DNA of 64,000 nucleotides from Bog-756 sp963806455. Its GTDB lineage: Bacteria; Actinomycetota; Acidimicrobiia; Acidimicrobiales; RAAP-2. The translations under genes were made by a program, and so were the position numbers. Location: contig CAWDXZ010000004.1 in assembly GCA_963806455.1 (NCBI GenBank), forward strand, positions 124,001 through 188,000. Direction: 5' to 3'. Positions 25,864 through 33,849 of the stretch are shown here, piece after piece (position 1 is the stretch's first letter; every line of letters begins with the position of its first letter). The notes below the pieces were generated by a model. That model made no database searches, was not told where the DNA came from, and worked only from the letters and a program-made list of their open reading frames with translations.

Positions 25864-27822
25864 GTGACTGCTCGAACCGATCTGGCTCGGATCACTCTTG
25901 TCGCCCTGACCGCCATCGCATGCGTGGCGGCGAGCGTGGTACCGGCTGTGTCGGCCGCTGCGCCGGCCGGGGCGGCCAAGTCGCCAGTGCCGCGCTACTA
26001 CCTTGCGCTCGGTGACTGGCTGGCCACCGGCATCGGCGCCAGCTCGAGCGCCACCGACTACGTGAACCTGGTCGCCGCTCACGAGGCGAACCGGTACCCG
26101 AACCTGCAGGCGGTCGACCTGGGGTGCGGGGGAGCGACGACGGCGTCGATGGCCGACGGTCCGGGCTGCTCCTATACCACCGGTACCCAGCTCGGCGACG
26201 CTGTCGCCTTCCTGCGGGCCCACCCACGCCAGGTGGCGTTCGTGACGATCGACATAGGGGCCGACGAAGTCGCCGCATGCCAGACGGCGTCGGGGACCGA
26301 CACAGCCTGCACCGCCGCCGCGGTCAACCAGATCTCGACCGATCTGCCCCAGGAGCTGTCCGAGCTCAAAGCGGCCGGTCCCGGGGTCCCCATCTACGGG
26401 ATGAACTACTACGACCCGTTCCTGGCCTCCTGGCTGACCGGAACCGCGGGGCAGGCGGTCGCCACGCAGACCATCGCCGGCTCCGACCAGCTCAACGCCC
26501 TCCTTGGCCAGATCTATACGGCAGCCGGAGCATCGACGGCGGATCCGTCCTCGCTCTTCGAGACGGACGACACCGATCCGATCGGGACCTATGACGGCGC
26601 GACCGTGCCCCAGGACGTGGCCACGGTGTGCCAATGGACCTATGCGTGCACGTCTCCAGGCAGCATCCAGCCCGACGACCAGGGCTATGCCGAAATGGCG
26701 GGCGCGTTCGAGCAGGTCATCGACAACGTGTCCATCAACACCACGGGGCTGCCGCCCGCATCGGCGAAGACGACCTACTCCGCCGGGTTGGCCGCCACGG
26801 GCGGTTACGCCCCCTACCGGTGGTCGGTGGTGGGCGGTGCGCTGCCGGCGGGGCTCCACCTCCAGGGATCCACCGGGCAGATCGTCGGCAAGCCGAAGAC
26901 CACCGGCATCTCGACGTTCACCGTCCAGGCGGTCGACACCAAGGACAAGGTGAAGCCGGCCACGCAGAACTCGGGGAAGGCAACGCTATCTGTCCAGGTG
27001 GTGGCAGCACCGGAGGGGATGCCCCCCTCGGGGCCGTACGCCACCTCGCAAAACGCCGTGAGCCAGATCACCGAGTACACGGTGCAGTATTCGTCGGCGC
27101 CCGATGCCAATGGGATCGTCTCACCGCTCCTCATGGACATATTCGTGCCTCCGGGTGCTGCAACGTCACCACGGCCGACGATCGTCGAGATCCACGGCGG
27201 CGCATTCGTCGGTGGCAGCCGCACAGACGAGGACTGGGACGCGCAGCAATGTGCCCTGTACGGCTACGTGGGCGTGGCCATCGACTACCGACTGGCCTCG
27301 CTTGCCAATGCTGGCAACGCTAACGCTCCGGCCCTGGCCGCCGCCGCCACCCTGGATGCACAGCAGTCGGTGCGGTTCCTCAAGGCCAACGCCGCCACGT
27401 ACGGGGTGGACCCGACGCGCATCGCCATGCTGGGTAACTCCGCCGGGGGCGCGCTCGCCCTGGGCACCGCCGTGGCGGCTGCGATTCCCTACAGCGGGCC
27501 CCTGTCGGGCTACTCGCCCTCGATCGCGGCAGCCGTCTCGACGGGCGCCTTCTTGACCCCAGCGCTCTCCCAACTGACGTTGACCGACACCGACTCGCCA
27601 TCGTTGCTGTTCATGTACGCCTACGACACCGCCAGCCACATCACCGCGTCCTATGCGTTCGAGACCTGCGATGCCCTCCGCGCCGCCGGCGACGCCTGCT
27701 ACGAAGTCGAGCAGGCCGGCACCGGGCACACGACATCGCTCACCATTGGTGGGCAATGGTGGACGAGCGAGCTCGGCTCGTTCCTCTGGGACCAACTCCG
27801 GCTGTCGACCGCTGCCCACTGA
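25864..27822 (+). CDS. Secreted SGNH-like (degenerate) / Ig-like / alpha-beta esterase fusion protein
   Basis: 652 aa with a signal peptide (about 1-35, ending in PAVSAAAPAGAA). Domain 1 (about 43-295) is clearly an actinobacterial SGNH hydrolase by sequence (LALGDWLATG, VTIDIGADEV, YGMNYYDPFLASWL), but all three catalytic residues are replaced: GDS to GDW, GAND to GADE, and IH to IQ before the PDDQGY loop. Domain 2 (about 300-380) is a putative Ig fold (GGYAPYRWSVVGGALPAGL). Domain 3 (about 395-650) is an esterase/lipase with HGGAF oxyanion loop, GNSAGG nucleophile elbow and a GTGHTTS His, so it looks active. GTG 25864 is preceded by GGGGGGCTGGGA; an upstream in-frame ATG at 25768 would hide the signal peptide. 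Confidence 0.75.
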   Translation: MTARTDLARITLVALTAIACVAASVVPAVSAAAPAGAAKSPVPRYYLALGDWLATGIGASSSATDYVNLVAAHEANRYPNLQAVDLGCGGATTASMADGPGCSYTTGTQLGDAVAFLRAHPRQVAFVTIDIGADEVAACQTASGTDTACTAAAVNQISTDLPQELSELKAAGPGVPIYGMNYYDPFLASWLTGTAGQAVATQTIAGSDQLNALLGQIYTAAGASTADPSSLFETDDTDPIGTYDGATVPQDVATVCQWTYACTSPGSIQPDDQGYAEMAGAFEQVIDNVSINTTGLPPASAKTTYSAGLAATGGYAPYRWSVVGGALPAGLHLQGSTGQIVGKPKTTGISTFTVQAVDTKDKVKPATQNSGKATLSVQVVAAPEGMPPSGPYATSQNAVSQITEYTVQYSSAPDANGIVSPLLMDIFVPPGAATSPRPTIVEIHGGAFVGGSRTDEDWDAQQCALYGYVGVAIDYRLASLANAGNANAPALAAAATLDAQQSVRFLKANAATYGVDPTRIAMLGNSAGGALALGTAVAAAIPYSGPLSGYSPSIAAAVSTGAFLTPALSQLTLTDTDSPSLLFMYAYDTASHITASYAFETCDALRAAGDACYEVEQAGTGHTTSLTIGGQWWTSELGSFLWDQLRLSTAAH

Positions 27823-27939
27823 ACACACCGGGCGCGAACATTTCGCCAAGGGCCAGCCACTGTCGTCAGCGTGGACTGGGCATGCTCATGCCGGTCGAGC
27901 TCGCTCTCGCAGTGCGAGTTGATCTGGCAGGCTCATCGA

Positions 27940-28506
27940 TCAAATAGCGGTGTCAACCGATGTCTGAGCAGCGCCCCGCTGCGCCTTAGGACTCATCGGT
28001 CGTCGAAGGTATGTGCGCATCCGCTCCCCATCACTGTCGTCGAGTCCGTCGAGCAACGCGAGCAATGCCGAGAACTCCGCCTCTCCAAGAGCTGCCTGTA
28101 ACTCGACCTCGATGGCCGAGGCCGCCGCTCTCCGTGCGTGCAGATAGTCGATCCCGCGCCGGGTGAGGGTAACCGACTTCTCCCTCTTGCTGGTCGTCGA
28201 GTCGGCGACCGTCACGTAGCCACGATCGCGTAGGTGCCCGACGACCTTGCTGGCACCCTGGCGGGTGATGCCTAGCTCGCGCCCCACCGCCGAGACCGTT
28301 GATCCGCCCTGCGCCGAACACAAGTGGAGCACCCGGCCATCGGGAAACCTTCGCTCGCCGAACCCCGCATCGGCCATGGCGGCGTCCAGTCGATGCTGAT
28401 AGCCGAGCCAGGCACGCCGCAGCGCCTGTCCGAGGTTGACCCCGGTCGGCCGCGTCGAATGGTCGGCCTGGGCATCGGAATCCGACAGAGGCATGTCCAC
28501 AGTCAC
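27940..28506 (-). CDS. MarR family transcriptional regulator
   Basis: 188 aa. Winged helix-turn-helix core: VSAVGRELGITRQGASKVVGHLRDRGYV, followed by a wing (SKREKSVTLTRRG) and a C-terminal dimerisation helix. I start at GTG 28506 because a TAACAT -10 hexamer (28514-28519 on the minus strand) ends seven bases before it; an ATG four codons later is an alternative. A near-perfect 27-bp palindrome upstream (28521-28547) covers the -35 of the divergent RCC1 lipoprotein operon, so this protein most likely represses itself and that operon until it meets a small ligand. Confidence 0.8.
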   Translation of the reverse strand: MTVDMPLSDSDAQADHSTRPTGVNLGQALRRAWLGYQHRLDAAMADAGFGERRFPDGRVLHLCSAQGGSTVSAVGRELGITRQGASKVVGHLRDRGYVTVADSTTSKREKSVTLTRRGIDYLHARRAAASAIEVELQAALGEAEFSALLALLDGLDDSDGERMRTYLRRPMSPKAQRGAAQTSVDTAI

Positions 28507-28520
28507 ACCCGAGATGTTAG

Positions 28521-28547
28521 CAAACTGTAAACTAGGTTGACAGTTTG
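28521..28547. promoter_or_regulatory. MarR operator, 27-bp near-perfect palindrome
   Basis: Half-sites CAAACTGTAAAC (28521-28532) and GTTGACAGTTTG (28536-28547) around TAG are inverted repeats with 11 of 12 positions matching. The right half contains the TTGACA -35 of the plus-strand promoter. Placement between a marR gene and its divergent operon is the standard MarR arrangement. Confidence 0.75.
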
Positions 28548-28565
28548 GCCCCATCGCTCGATACT
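28537..28565 (+). promoter_or_regulatory. Sigma70-type promoter of the RCC1 lipoprotein operon
   Basis: TTGACA (28537-28542), 17-bp spacer, GATACT (28560-28565), then six bases to the ATG at 28572: a leaderless transcript. This is the best-conserved -35/-10 pair I see in the window. Confidence 0.65.
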
Positions 28566-28571
28566 TTGAAC

Positions 28572-29786
28572 ATGCAGAGCCCCCTTGTCACAAGATATGG
28601 ATGGCCTCGGCGTGGGTTCGCCCTGATTGTCGTCTCGGCTCTCGTGCTCAGTGCCTGTGGCGTCGGCAGTGCAAGCTCCCAACCTTCCTCGCACACCACG
28701 GTCTACAGATTCGGCGTCGTCGGGAACCGGGGCGCAATCAGCCAGCTGCAACTCGATCAGCCGACCCCTGTCCCCGGCATCAGCGGCAAGGTCGTGCAGA
28801 TCGCCACATCCAACTCCGATGGATACGCCCTGACTTCGACCGGCACGGTGTGGGCCTGGGGAGTGGCCAGCTACGGAGAGCTCGGCAACGGGACGAATCC
28901 TGCCTACTCGACCCGAGCTGTCAAGGTCGATTTCCCCGTCGACGCCCGGATCGTTTCATTGGCAAACCCGATGCCCTTCGACGGCGCGTTGGCCATCGAT
29001 TCGAAAGACCACGTATGGGGGTGGGGCCTGAATGCCAATGGTGACCTCTGCCTATCCGGCCTCATGGAGCTCCATCCGAGTGAGCTTCCGCTGCGCGACG
29101 TAACCCTCGCCACCGGGGCGCGGACGCACTCACTCCTTTCCGTCGGCGGCAAGGTCTACGCCTGTGGCTCAGGTGAGTACGGCGTCCTCGGCACCGGTTC
29201 CACCACGAACAGTTCCACGCCGATCCCCGTCGTCGGTTTGCCGAGCACGGCGCGGGTCACGGCACTGACCTCGTCCTGGGAGGGATCGGGTGCGCTCCTC
29301 AGCAACGGCATCTACTACAACTGGGGCTACAACGCGGCCGGTCAGCTCGGCAACGGCACCACCACCGACAGTGCCGTTCCCGTGCAAGTCACGCTGCCCG
29401 CCGCCGTGCGGCAGATATTTCAGGGCGGAAGCGGCGCCAAGAACGGCCAGACCGTCGCCATTCTGGCCGACGGCTCCGTGTGGGCCTGGGGTGACAACGA
29501 CCGGGGTCAACTGGGCAACGGCACCAGGGTGGGCTCGGACGTCCCTTTGCGCGTCAGCGTGCCCAATGGGGTGACCTTCGTCCAGATCAGCTCCGGTGGT
29601 TACGCCAGCTATGCCATCGACCGCTCGGGCCGGCTCTGGGCTTGGGGTGACAACAAGAGCGGACAGCTCGGGACCGGGAGTGGCACCAGCATCGCCACCC
29701 AACCGCGCAGCGTGGGAATCCGCCTGACGCAGGTTTCGTCCACGGCCCAGAACGTCGCGGGTCTCCAGGGCAGGACCGGGGCCTGA
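28572..29786 (+). CDS. RCC1-repeat lipoprotein
   Basis: 404 aa. Signal peptide with lipobox LSAC (Cys about residue 29), so it should be anchored to the outer face of the membrane. The mature part consists of RCC1-type beta-propeller repeats with recurring blades such as TVWAWGVASYGELGNGT, HVWGWGLNANGDL, YYNWGYNAAGQLGNGT, SVWAWGDNDRGQLGNGT and RLWAWGDNKSGQLGTG. Such propellers are binding scaffolds; the partner is unknown. First gene of an operon with an ABC ATPase and permease, so it may act as a surface or substrate-binding part of that transporter. Its stop overlaps the next ATG (TGATG). Confidence 0.75.
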   Translation: MQSPLVTRYGWPRRGFALIVVSALVLSACGVGSASSQPSSHTTVYRFGVVGNRGAISQLQLDQPTPVPGISGKVVQIATSNSDGYALTSTGTVWAWGVASYGELGNGTNPAYSTRAVKVDFPVDARIVSLANPMPFDGALAIDSKDHVWGWGLNANGDLCLSGLMELHPSELPLRDVTLATGARTHSLLSVGGKVYACGSGEYGVLGTGSTTNSSTPIPVVGLPSTARVTALTSSWEGSGALLSNGIYYNWGYNAAGQLGNGTTTDSAVPVQVTLPAAVRQIFQGGSGAKNGQTVAILADGSVWAWGDNDRGQLGNGTRVGSDVPLRVSVPNGVTFVQISSGGYASYAIDRSGRLWAWGDNKSGQLGTGSGTSIATQPRSVGIRLTQVSSTAQNVAGLQGRTGA

Positions 29787-31021
29787 TGGGGGGCGGCCAC
29801 CTGGCGCTGGGAGGCTCGCATGTCCTCGGTGGCTCCCATTCCCATCACGGCCTGAGGGTCCTCGCCCTCGTGGTCATCCTCGCAGTGGTCGTCGTCGGCG
29901 TCGTCATGGTGGTCCGGCGTTCCCGGGCTCGGCAGCCACCTCGGGGGGTGGCACGTCCGGCAGAGCCTGCGCCAGGCACGGTGGCCAAGGATAAGGGGCG
30001 GGCGGAACCGCCTCTGGCTCTGGTTTCGGCCGATCCAGCTAACACCCGCCCCCGGTCGGCCGCCGGCGGGTTGGCGAACACGATTCGGGTGACGGAGCTG
30101 ACCAAGCGGTTCGGCGAGAAGCTTGCCCTCGACGGGCTGGATTTCGACGTCAGACCCGGTCGAGTCACCGGGTTCCTTGGACCCAACGGGGCTGGCAAGT
30201 CGACGACTATGCGGCTAATCATGGGGCTCGACCGACCGAGCTCCGGATCCGCAACGGTCAACGGCAGCCTCTACCACGATCTGGCCTGGCCGTTGCGCGA
30301 AGTAGGGGCTCTGCTCGAGGCCAAGGCGATCCATCCAGGGAGAAACGCATACTCCCACCTATGGATGTTGGCCAAGACGAACCACATTCCGCGCCGGCGT
30401 GTTGACGAGGTGCTCGGCCTGGTCGGCCTATCTTCGGTGGCGGGCCTGCGGGTTGGTCAGTTCTCCCTCGGCATGAGCCAGCGTCTCGGAATTGCCGCCG
30501 CCCTTCTCGGCGACCCCGGGGTGTTGATGTTCGACGAGCCGGTCAACGGACTCGATACCGACGGCATCCGCTGGGTTCGCCAGCTCCTCTGTCGCCTGGC
30601 GTCCGAAGGACGATCTGTTTTCGTCTCCAGCCATCTGATGGGTGAGATGGCCCAGACTGCGGATCAGCTCGTGGTCATCGGCCGGGGGCGGCTCATCGCC
30701 GAGATGCCGGTTGCCGACTTCACGGCCCATTACGCCGAGAGCTACATCCGTGTGCGCTCCCCGCAGCTTGACCAACTGCAGCAAGCACTGGAGGAGGCCG
30801 GCGCTTCAGTCGAGCCCGGGAAAGACCGCTCAATCTCGGTGCGAGGGATGAGTGAGGACGCCATCGGCGAGATCGCCTGGCACCACTCGTTCATGGTGCA
30901 CGAACTGGCGCCCCAAGCCGGGTCGCTCGAGGAGGCTTTCGTGGAGTCCACGGAAGGCGATGTCGAGTTCGGGGGTAACCCCGCGAAGCTCTTACCCACT
31001 GTCAAGGAGGGACGGGGATGA
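29786..31021 (+). CDS. ABC transporter ATP-binding protein with an N-terminal membrane segment
   Basis: 411 aa. Residues about 24-44 form a hydrophobic helix after a Gly/His-rich start (MGGGHLALGGSHVLGGSHSHH), followed by a 50-residue basic linker; this is unusual for an ABC-2 type ATPase, which is normally a separate soluble chain. The ATPase domain (about 95-330) has Walker A GPNGAGKST, the DrrA-like signature FSLGMSQR, and Walker B VLMFDEPVNGLD, and continues into a regulatory C-terminal domain. It pairs with the downstream permease (ATGA overlap). An alternative is that a separate small membrane protein was once fused to the ATPase. Confidence 0.85.
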   Translation: MGGGHLALGGSHVLGGSHSHHGLRVLALVVILAVVVVGVVMVVRRSRARQPPRGVARPAEPAPGTVAKDKGRAEPPLALVSADPANTRPRSAAGGLANTIRVTELTKRFGEKLALDGLDFDVRPGRVTGFLGPNGAGKSTTMRLIMGLDRPSSGSATVNGSLYHDLAWPLREVGALLEAKAIHPGRNAYSHLWMLAKTNHIPRRRVDEVLGLVGLSSVAGLRVGQFSLGMSQRLGIAAALLGDPGVLMFDEPVNGLDTDGIRWVRQLLCRLASEGRSVFVSSHLMGEMAQTADQLVVIGRGRLIAEMPVADFTAHYAESYIRVRSPQLDQLQQALEEAGASVEPGKDRSISVRGMSEDAIGEIAWHHSFMVHELAPQAGSLEEAFVESTEGDVEFGGNPAKLLPTVKEGRG

Positions 31022-31848
31022 CGACAGCAACAACCGATATGGGCACCCTGGATGAGCCGCCCTCCGGTCACTACCGACTGGGCGGCGTGCTCTCTTCGGA
31101 GTGGACCAAGCTCACTAGCGTCCGCTCAACCGTCTGGACGCTCGTGATCAGCGCCGTCGCGGGTGTCGGAATCAGCGCCCTGGTGACGTCCGCCCAGGCG
31201 GCCCGGTTCTCGACCCGCTCGCTGGCCGCTCGGCTGGCCTTCGATCCCACCCGCTCCAGCCTCGCCGGGATGCTCTTCGCCCAGCTCGCCATCGGGGTCC
31301 TCGCTGTGCTGCTAGTGAGTTCCGAGTACACCACCGGCACGATCCGCACCACCTTCTCGGCCGTCCCACGGCGCCCGGTGGTGCTCGTGGCCAAGGCGCT
31401 CCTCTTTACAATGGTGGCCTTCGTGGTCGGCGAAATCATCTCCTTCGCCGCCTTTCTCCTTGGTCAGCACATCCTCTCGGGCAAGGCGCCGACCGCTTCG
31501 CTGTCAGACCCCACCGTGCTCCGGGCGGTGATCAGTGCCGGTCTCTATCTCACCGTGCTCGGTCTGCTGGCCCTCGGTTTGGCTACGATCATTCGCCACA
31601 CCGCAGGAGCCCTCAGCACCTTCGTCGGCCTTCTCTTCATTCTGCCCATCATCGCCGATGTGCTGCCGTCGTCCTTCGCCAGTGATGTGGACCGGTATCT
31701 GCCGGCCAACATCGGGACCCGGATGATGAGTGTCAGCTATCACGGCGTCGATCCGTTGGGCCCTTGGCTGAGCTTCGCGTTATTGAGTGGTTATGCGGCC
31801 GTCGTTCTGATCGTCGGTGGCATCCTGCTGGTCCGCCAAGACGCCTGA
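31018..31848 (+). CDS. ABC-2 type transporter permease
   Basis: 276 aa with six predicted membrane helices. The opening LSSEWTKLTSVRSTVWTL and the VSSEYTTGTIRTTFSAVPRR block are typical of DrrB/Nat-like ABC permeases that export drugs, lipids or peptides. Starts at the ATG overlapping the ATPase stop. The transporter probably forms a dimer of this subunit with the membrane-tethered ATPase; no substrate can be inferred. Confidence 0.85.
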   Translation: MTTATTDMGTLDEPPSGHYRLGGVLSSEWTKLTSVRSTVWTLVISAVAGVGISALVTSAQAARFSTRSLAARLAFDPTRSSLAGMLFAQLAIGVLAVLLVSSEYTTGTIRTTFSAVPRRPVVLVAKALLFTMVAFVVGEIISFAAFLLGQHILSGKAPTASLSDPTVLRAVISAGLYLTVLGLLALGLATIIRHTAGALSTFVGLLFILPIIADVLPSSFASDVDRYLPANIGTRMMSVSYHGVDPLGPWLSFALLSGYAAVVLIVGGILLVRQDA

Positions 31849-31891
31849 GTGCGCCCACGCCCGTCCTGGGAACGCGAACAGGAGTCTTTCG

Positions 31892-33538
31892 ATGGATCAA
31901 TTGCAAACTCGGAACGAACGAGGATGGGCCCGTAGCGTGGGCATTCCGACTAGGTGTAGAGCGAGCCTCCATTGGCTCGTGTCGTTGGGAGGCGGCAACG
32001 CTCGGGGGGACAAGGGGGACCCTAGGGTCCGGCACCGGACCGGACGAACGGCAGCGTGCCTCGTGGCGCTGGTCATGGCCGGGTGTTCCGTCGCTCCCCC
32101 GGCGACCCAGTCTGGAAAAGGGGCGGGTGGCGGAGCACCAGGGGTGTATTCCGTGTCGGCGGTGCGCCAGCAACTGACTTCGAACCCGGAATCGCAGGTT
32201 GCGCACGACACCGAGACAGACGCCCTGGTCGCGGAGGATGGGCGTATGTTCGCGACGACCGACCAGTGGGAGTACCCCGGATCGTCGCCCGAAGGCCAGA
32301 TCCTGATGAAGGACTCCCAGCGCGACCCGTGGACGGTATTCGAACAGACCCAAGGTCTTCGCGTGTCCGAGGCATTGGACTCCTTCGAGATCCCGACCGA
32401 CCAGGGCCTCGGTCCGGGGCATTCGTTGTTGATCACCCACTCGGTGATCGACGGGCGATCGGAGATCCAGTGGCTCCTCGACGGGGCGAAGGCGTTCAGT
32501 CCCGAGGATTTCTTTACTGTGCCCTCCAACGTGTTCGACGTCCGCTCGTTTGGCGCCCAGGAGTCCGGCGGGGTCTGGGCTGTCTACGCCGGGGCCGAGC
32601 CGACCGGGGTCCTCCGGGGTACCTGGTCAAAGACGAGACACACCTTGGTGTTCGACTCAACGCCCGAACTGACAGAGAAACCGGGCCCGCCTGGTGTGCC
32701 GACGCAGAAAGTAACAGGTTTCGCCGACTGCGCGGGTTCTCTCTACGTGACGATCAACACCAAGCTGTACCGCCGAAACACTGGGGATCTTCCACCGGGA
32801 GTCGGACGCTGGATACTGCTCTACCAAGAGCCACCGGTGGGCAGGTCCAACAGCGGGCTCCGGGGTCTGACCTGTGTCACCCACCTTGGTTCGCCATCGT
32901 TGCTGCTCTCCACCGAAGGAAATGGGGACGTGTACCGGATCGATCATCTGCCACAGGGCAGGATCGATTCGGCGACAGCGGGCCCAGGATATGGCCCACG
33001 TGGCCTCATACCCAACTTCGAATTCGCTCCGGTTCCCGCTCTCAGACAGATGCTGGCCGCGCTGGGAACGATAATCCCCGCCAGGGGCGAGGGGTCCATC
33101 GATTACGTCATCGCGGCGTACAACAACTTCACGACCGTCAAGATCGGTGGGATCGATCGCCAGCTCTTCGGCATCGAGCACGCGTACCTTGGCGGTTGTC
33201 CTCCCACTCGTGTGTGCGGACCCACGGCCTATGGCGTAGCAACGTTCGACGCAGCCGCATGTTTCGCCGTTCGTACCGATGCGAGGGAACCGTCGTATTC
33301 CTTGCGGTGCCTGAGCGGCCAAGATTTCGCGCTCTCGGGTGCGGTGGGCAAGCCGATCCGATCGGGTCAAGCATTCGTCTCCATTCGAACCATTGCGGCG
33401 TCGCCGTTCGGTGACGGCCGCCTCTACTACGGCGGCTACGACTGCAATTTCTACCCGGCTGACGGAACGGCGTGGGTTGCATCGTCGACGGCCGACGCTC
33501 TCCACCTCACCGAACCGCCAGAAGGAACGGTCTTATGA
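31892..33538 (+). CDS. Putative lipoprotein of unknown function
   Basis: 548 aa. A hydrophobic stretch with lipobox MAGC (LVALVMAGCSVAPP, Cys at about 67) follows an unusually long N-terminal region. ATG 31892 has AGGAG seven bases upstream; starts further in (GTG 31937 or GTG 31979) would give a more normal signal peptide. The mature protein shows scattered Gly/Trp-rich beta strands (ESGGVWAVYAG, GDGRLYYGGYDC) and six or more Cys, suggesting a disulfide-stabilised beta-propeller-like fold, but no family is recognised. It lies 43 bases after the ABC permease and probably belongs to the MarR-controlled operon. Confidence 0.6.
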   Translation: MDQLQTRNERGWARSVGIPTRCRASLHWLVSLGGGNARGDKGDPRVRHRTGRTAACLVALVMAGCSVAPPATQSGKGAGGGAPGVYSVSAVRQQLTSNPESQVAHDTETDALVAEDGRMFATTDQWEYPGSSPEGQILMKDSQRDPWTVFEQTQGLRVSEALDSFEIPTDQGLGPGHSLLITHSVIDGRSEIQWLLDGAKAFSPEDFFTVPSNVFDVRSFGAQESGGVWAVYAGAEPTGVLRGTWSKTRHTLVFDSTPELTEKPGPPGVPTQKVTGFADCAGSLYVTINTKLYRRNTGDLPPGVGRWILLYQEPPVGRSNSGLRGLTCVTHLGSPSLLLSTEGNGDVYRIDHLPQGRIDSATAGPGYGPRGLIPNFEFAPVPALRQMLAALGTIIPARGEGSIDYVIAAYNNFTTVKIGGIDRQLFGIEHAYLGGCPPTRVCGPTAYGVATFDAAACFAVRTDAREPSYSLRCLSGQDFALSGAVGKPIRSGQAFVSIRTIAASPFGDGRLYYGGYDCNFYPADGTAWVASSTADALHLTEPPEGTVL

Positions 33539-33780
33539 CAAGGGAAGAAGAGGTCTGTGACCAGGAAGTAGAGCCCGTTCGACTGCCCGGTCTCGGACGT
33601 GGGCAAACGGCGACAGTTCCTGCCATCTACCGTGTGTCGGCCATCACTCTCTTCCATAACGCCATACCGCCATTCTCCGGGCGGCCGCGTCAATTACCCG
33701 CACGACCCCGGTGCGCGTTCGATCGTTCACGCTATGCGGCGCGCTCAGGTTCTTCCAAGGTACGAGTCGGCAAGTCCTAG
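33535..33780 (+). CDS. Possible small protein overlapping the lipoprotein stop
   Basis: 81 codons opened by an ATG that overlaps the preceding stop (ATGA). No recognisable motif; composition changes from acidic to Arg-rich, so it may be a chance reading frame in the 311-base gap before the phosphatase gene. Nothing else stands out in that gap except a GGGAGG ribosome binding site at its end. Confidence 0.2.
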   Translation: MTREEEVCDQEVEPVRLPGLGRGQTATVPAIYRVSAITLFHNAIPPFSGRPRQLPARPRCAFDRSRYAARSGSSKVRVGKS

Positions 33781-33849
33781 CTGGGTGCGAGAGTCCCTGG
33801 TAGCCTGCACGGGCTGGTTCGGGAAGGTCAGCCTTGGGTGGGAGGCAGC

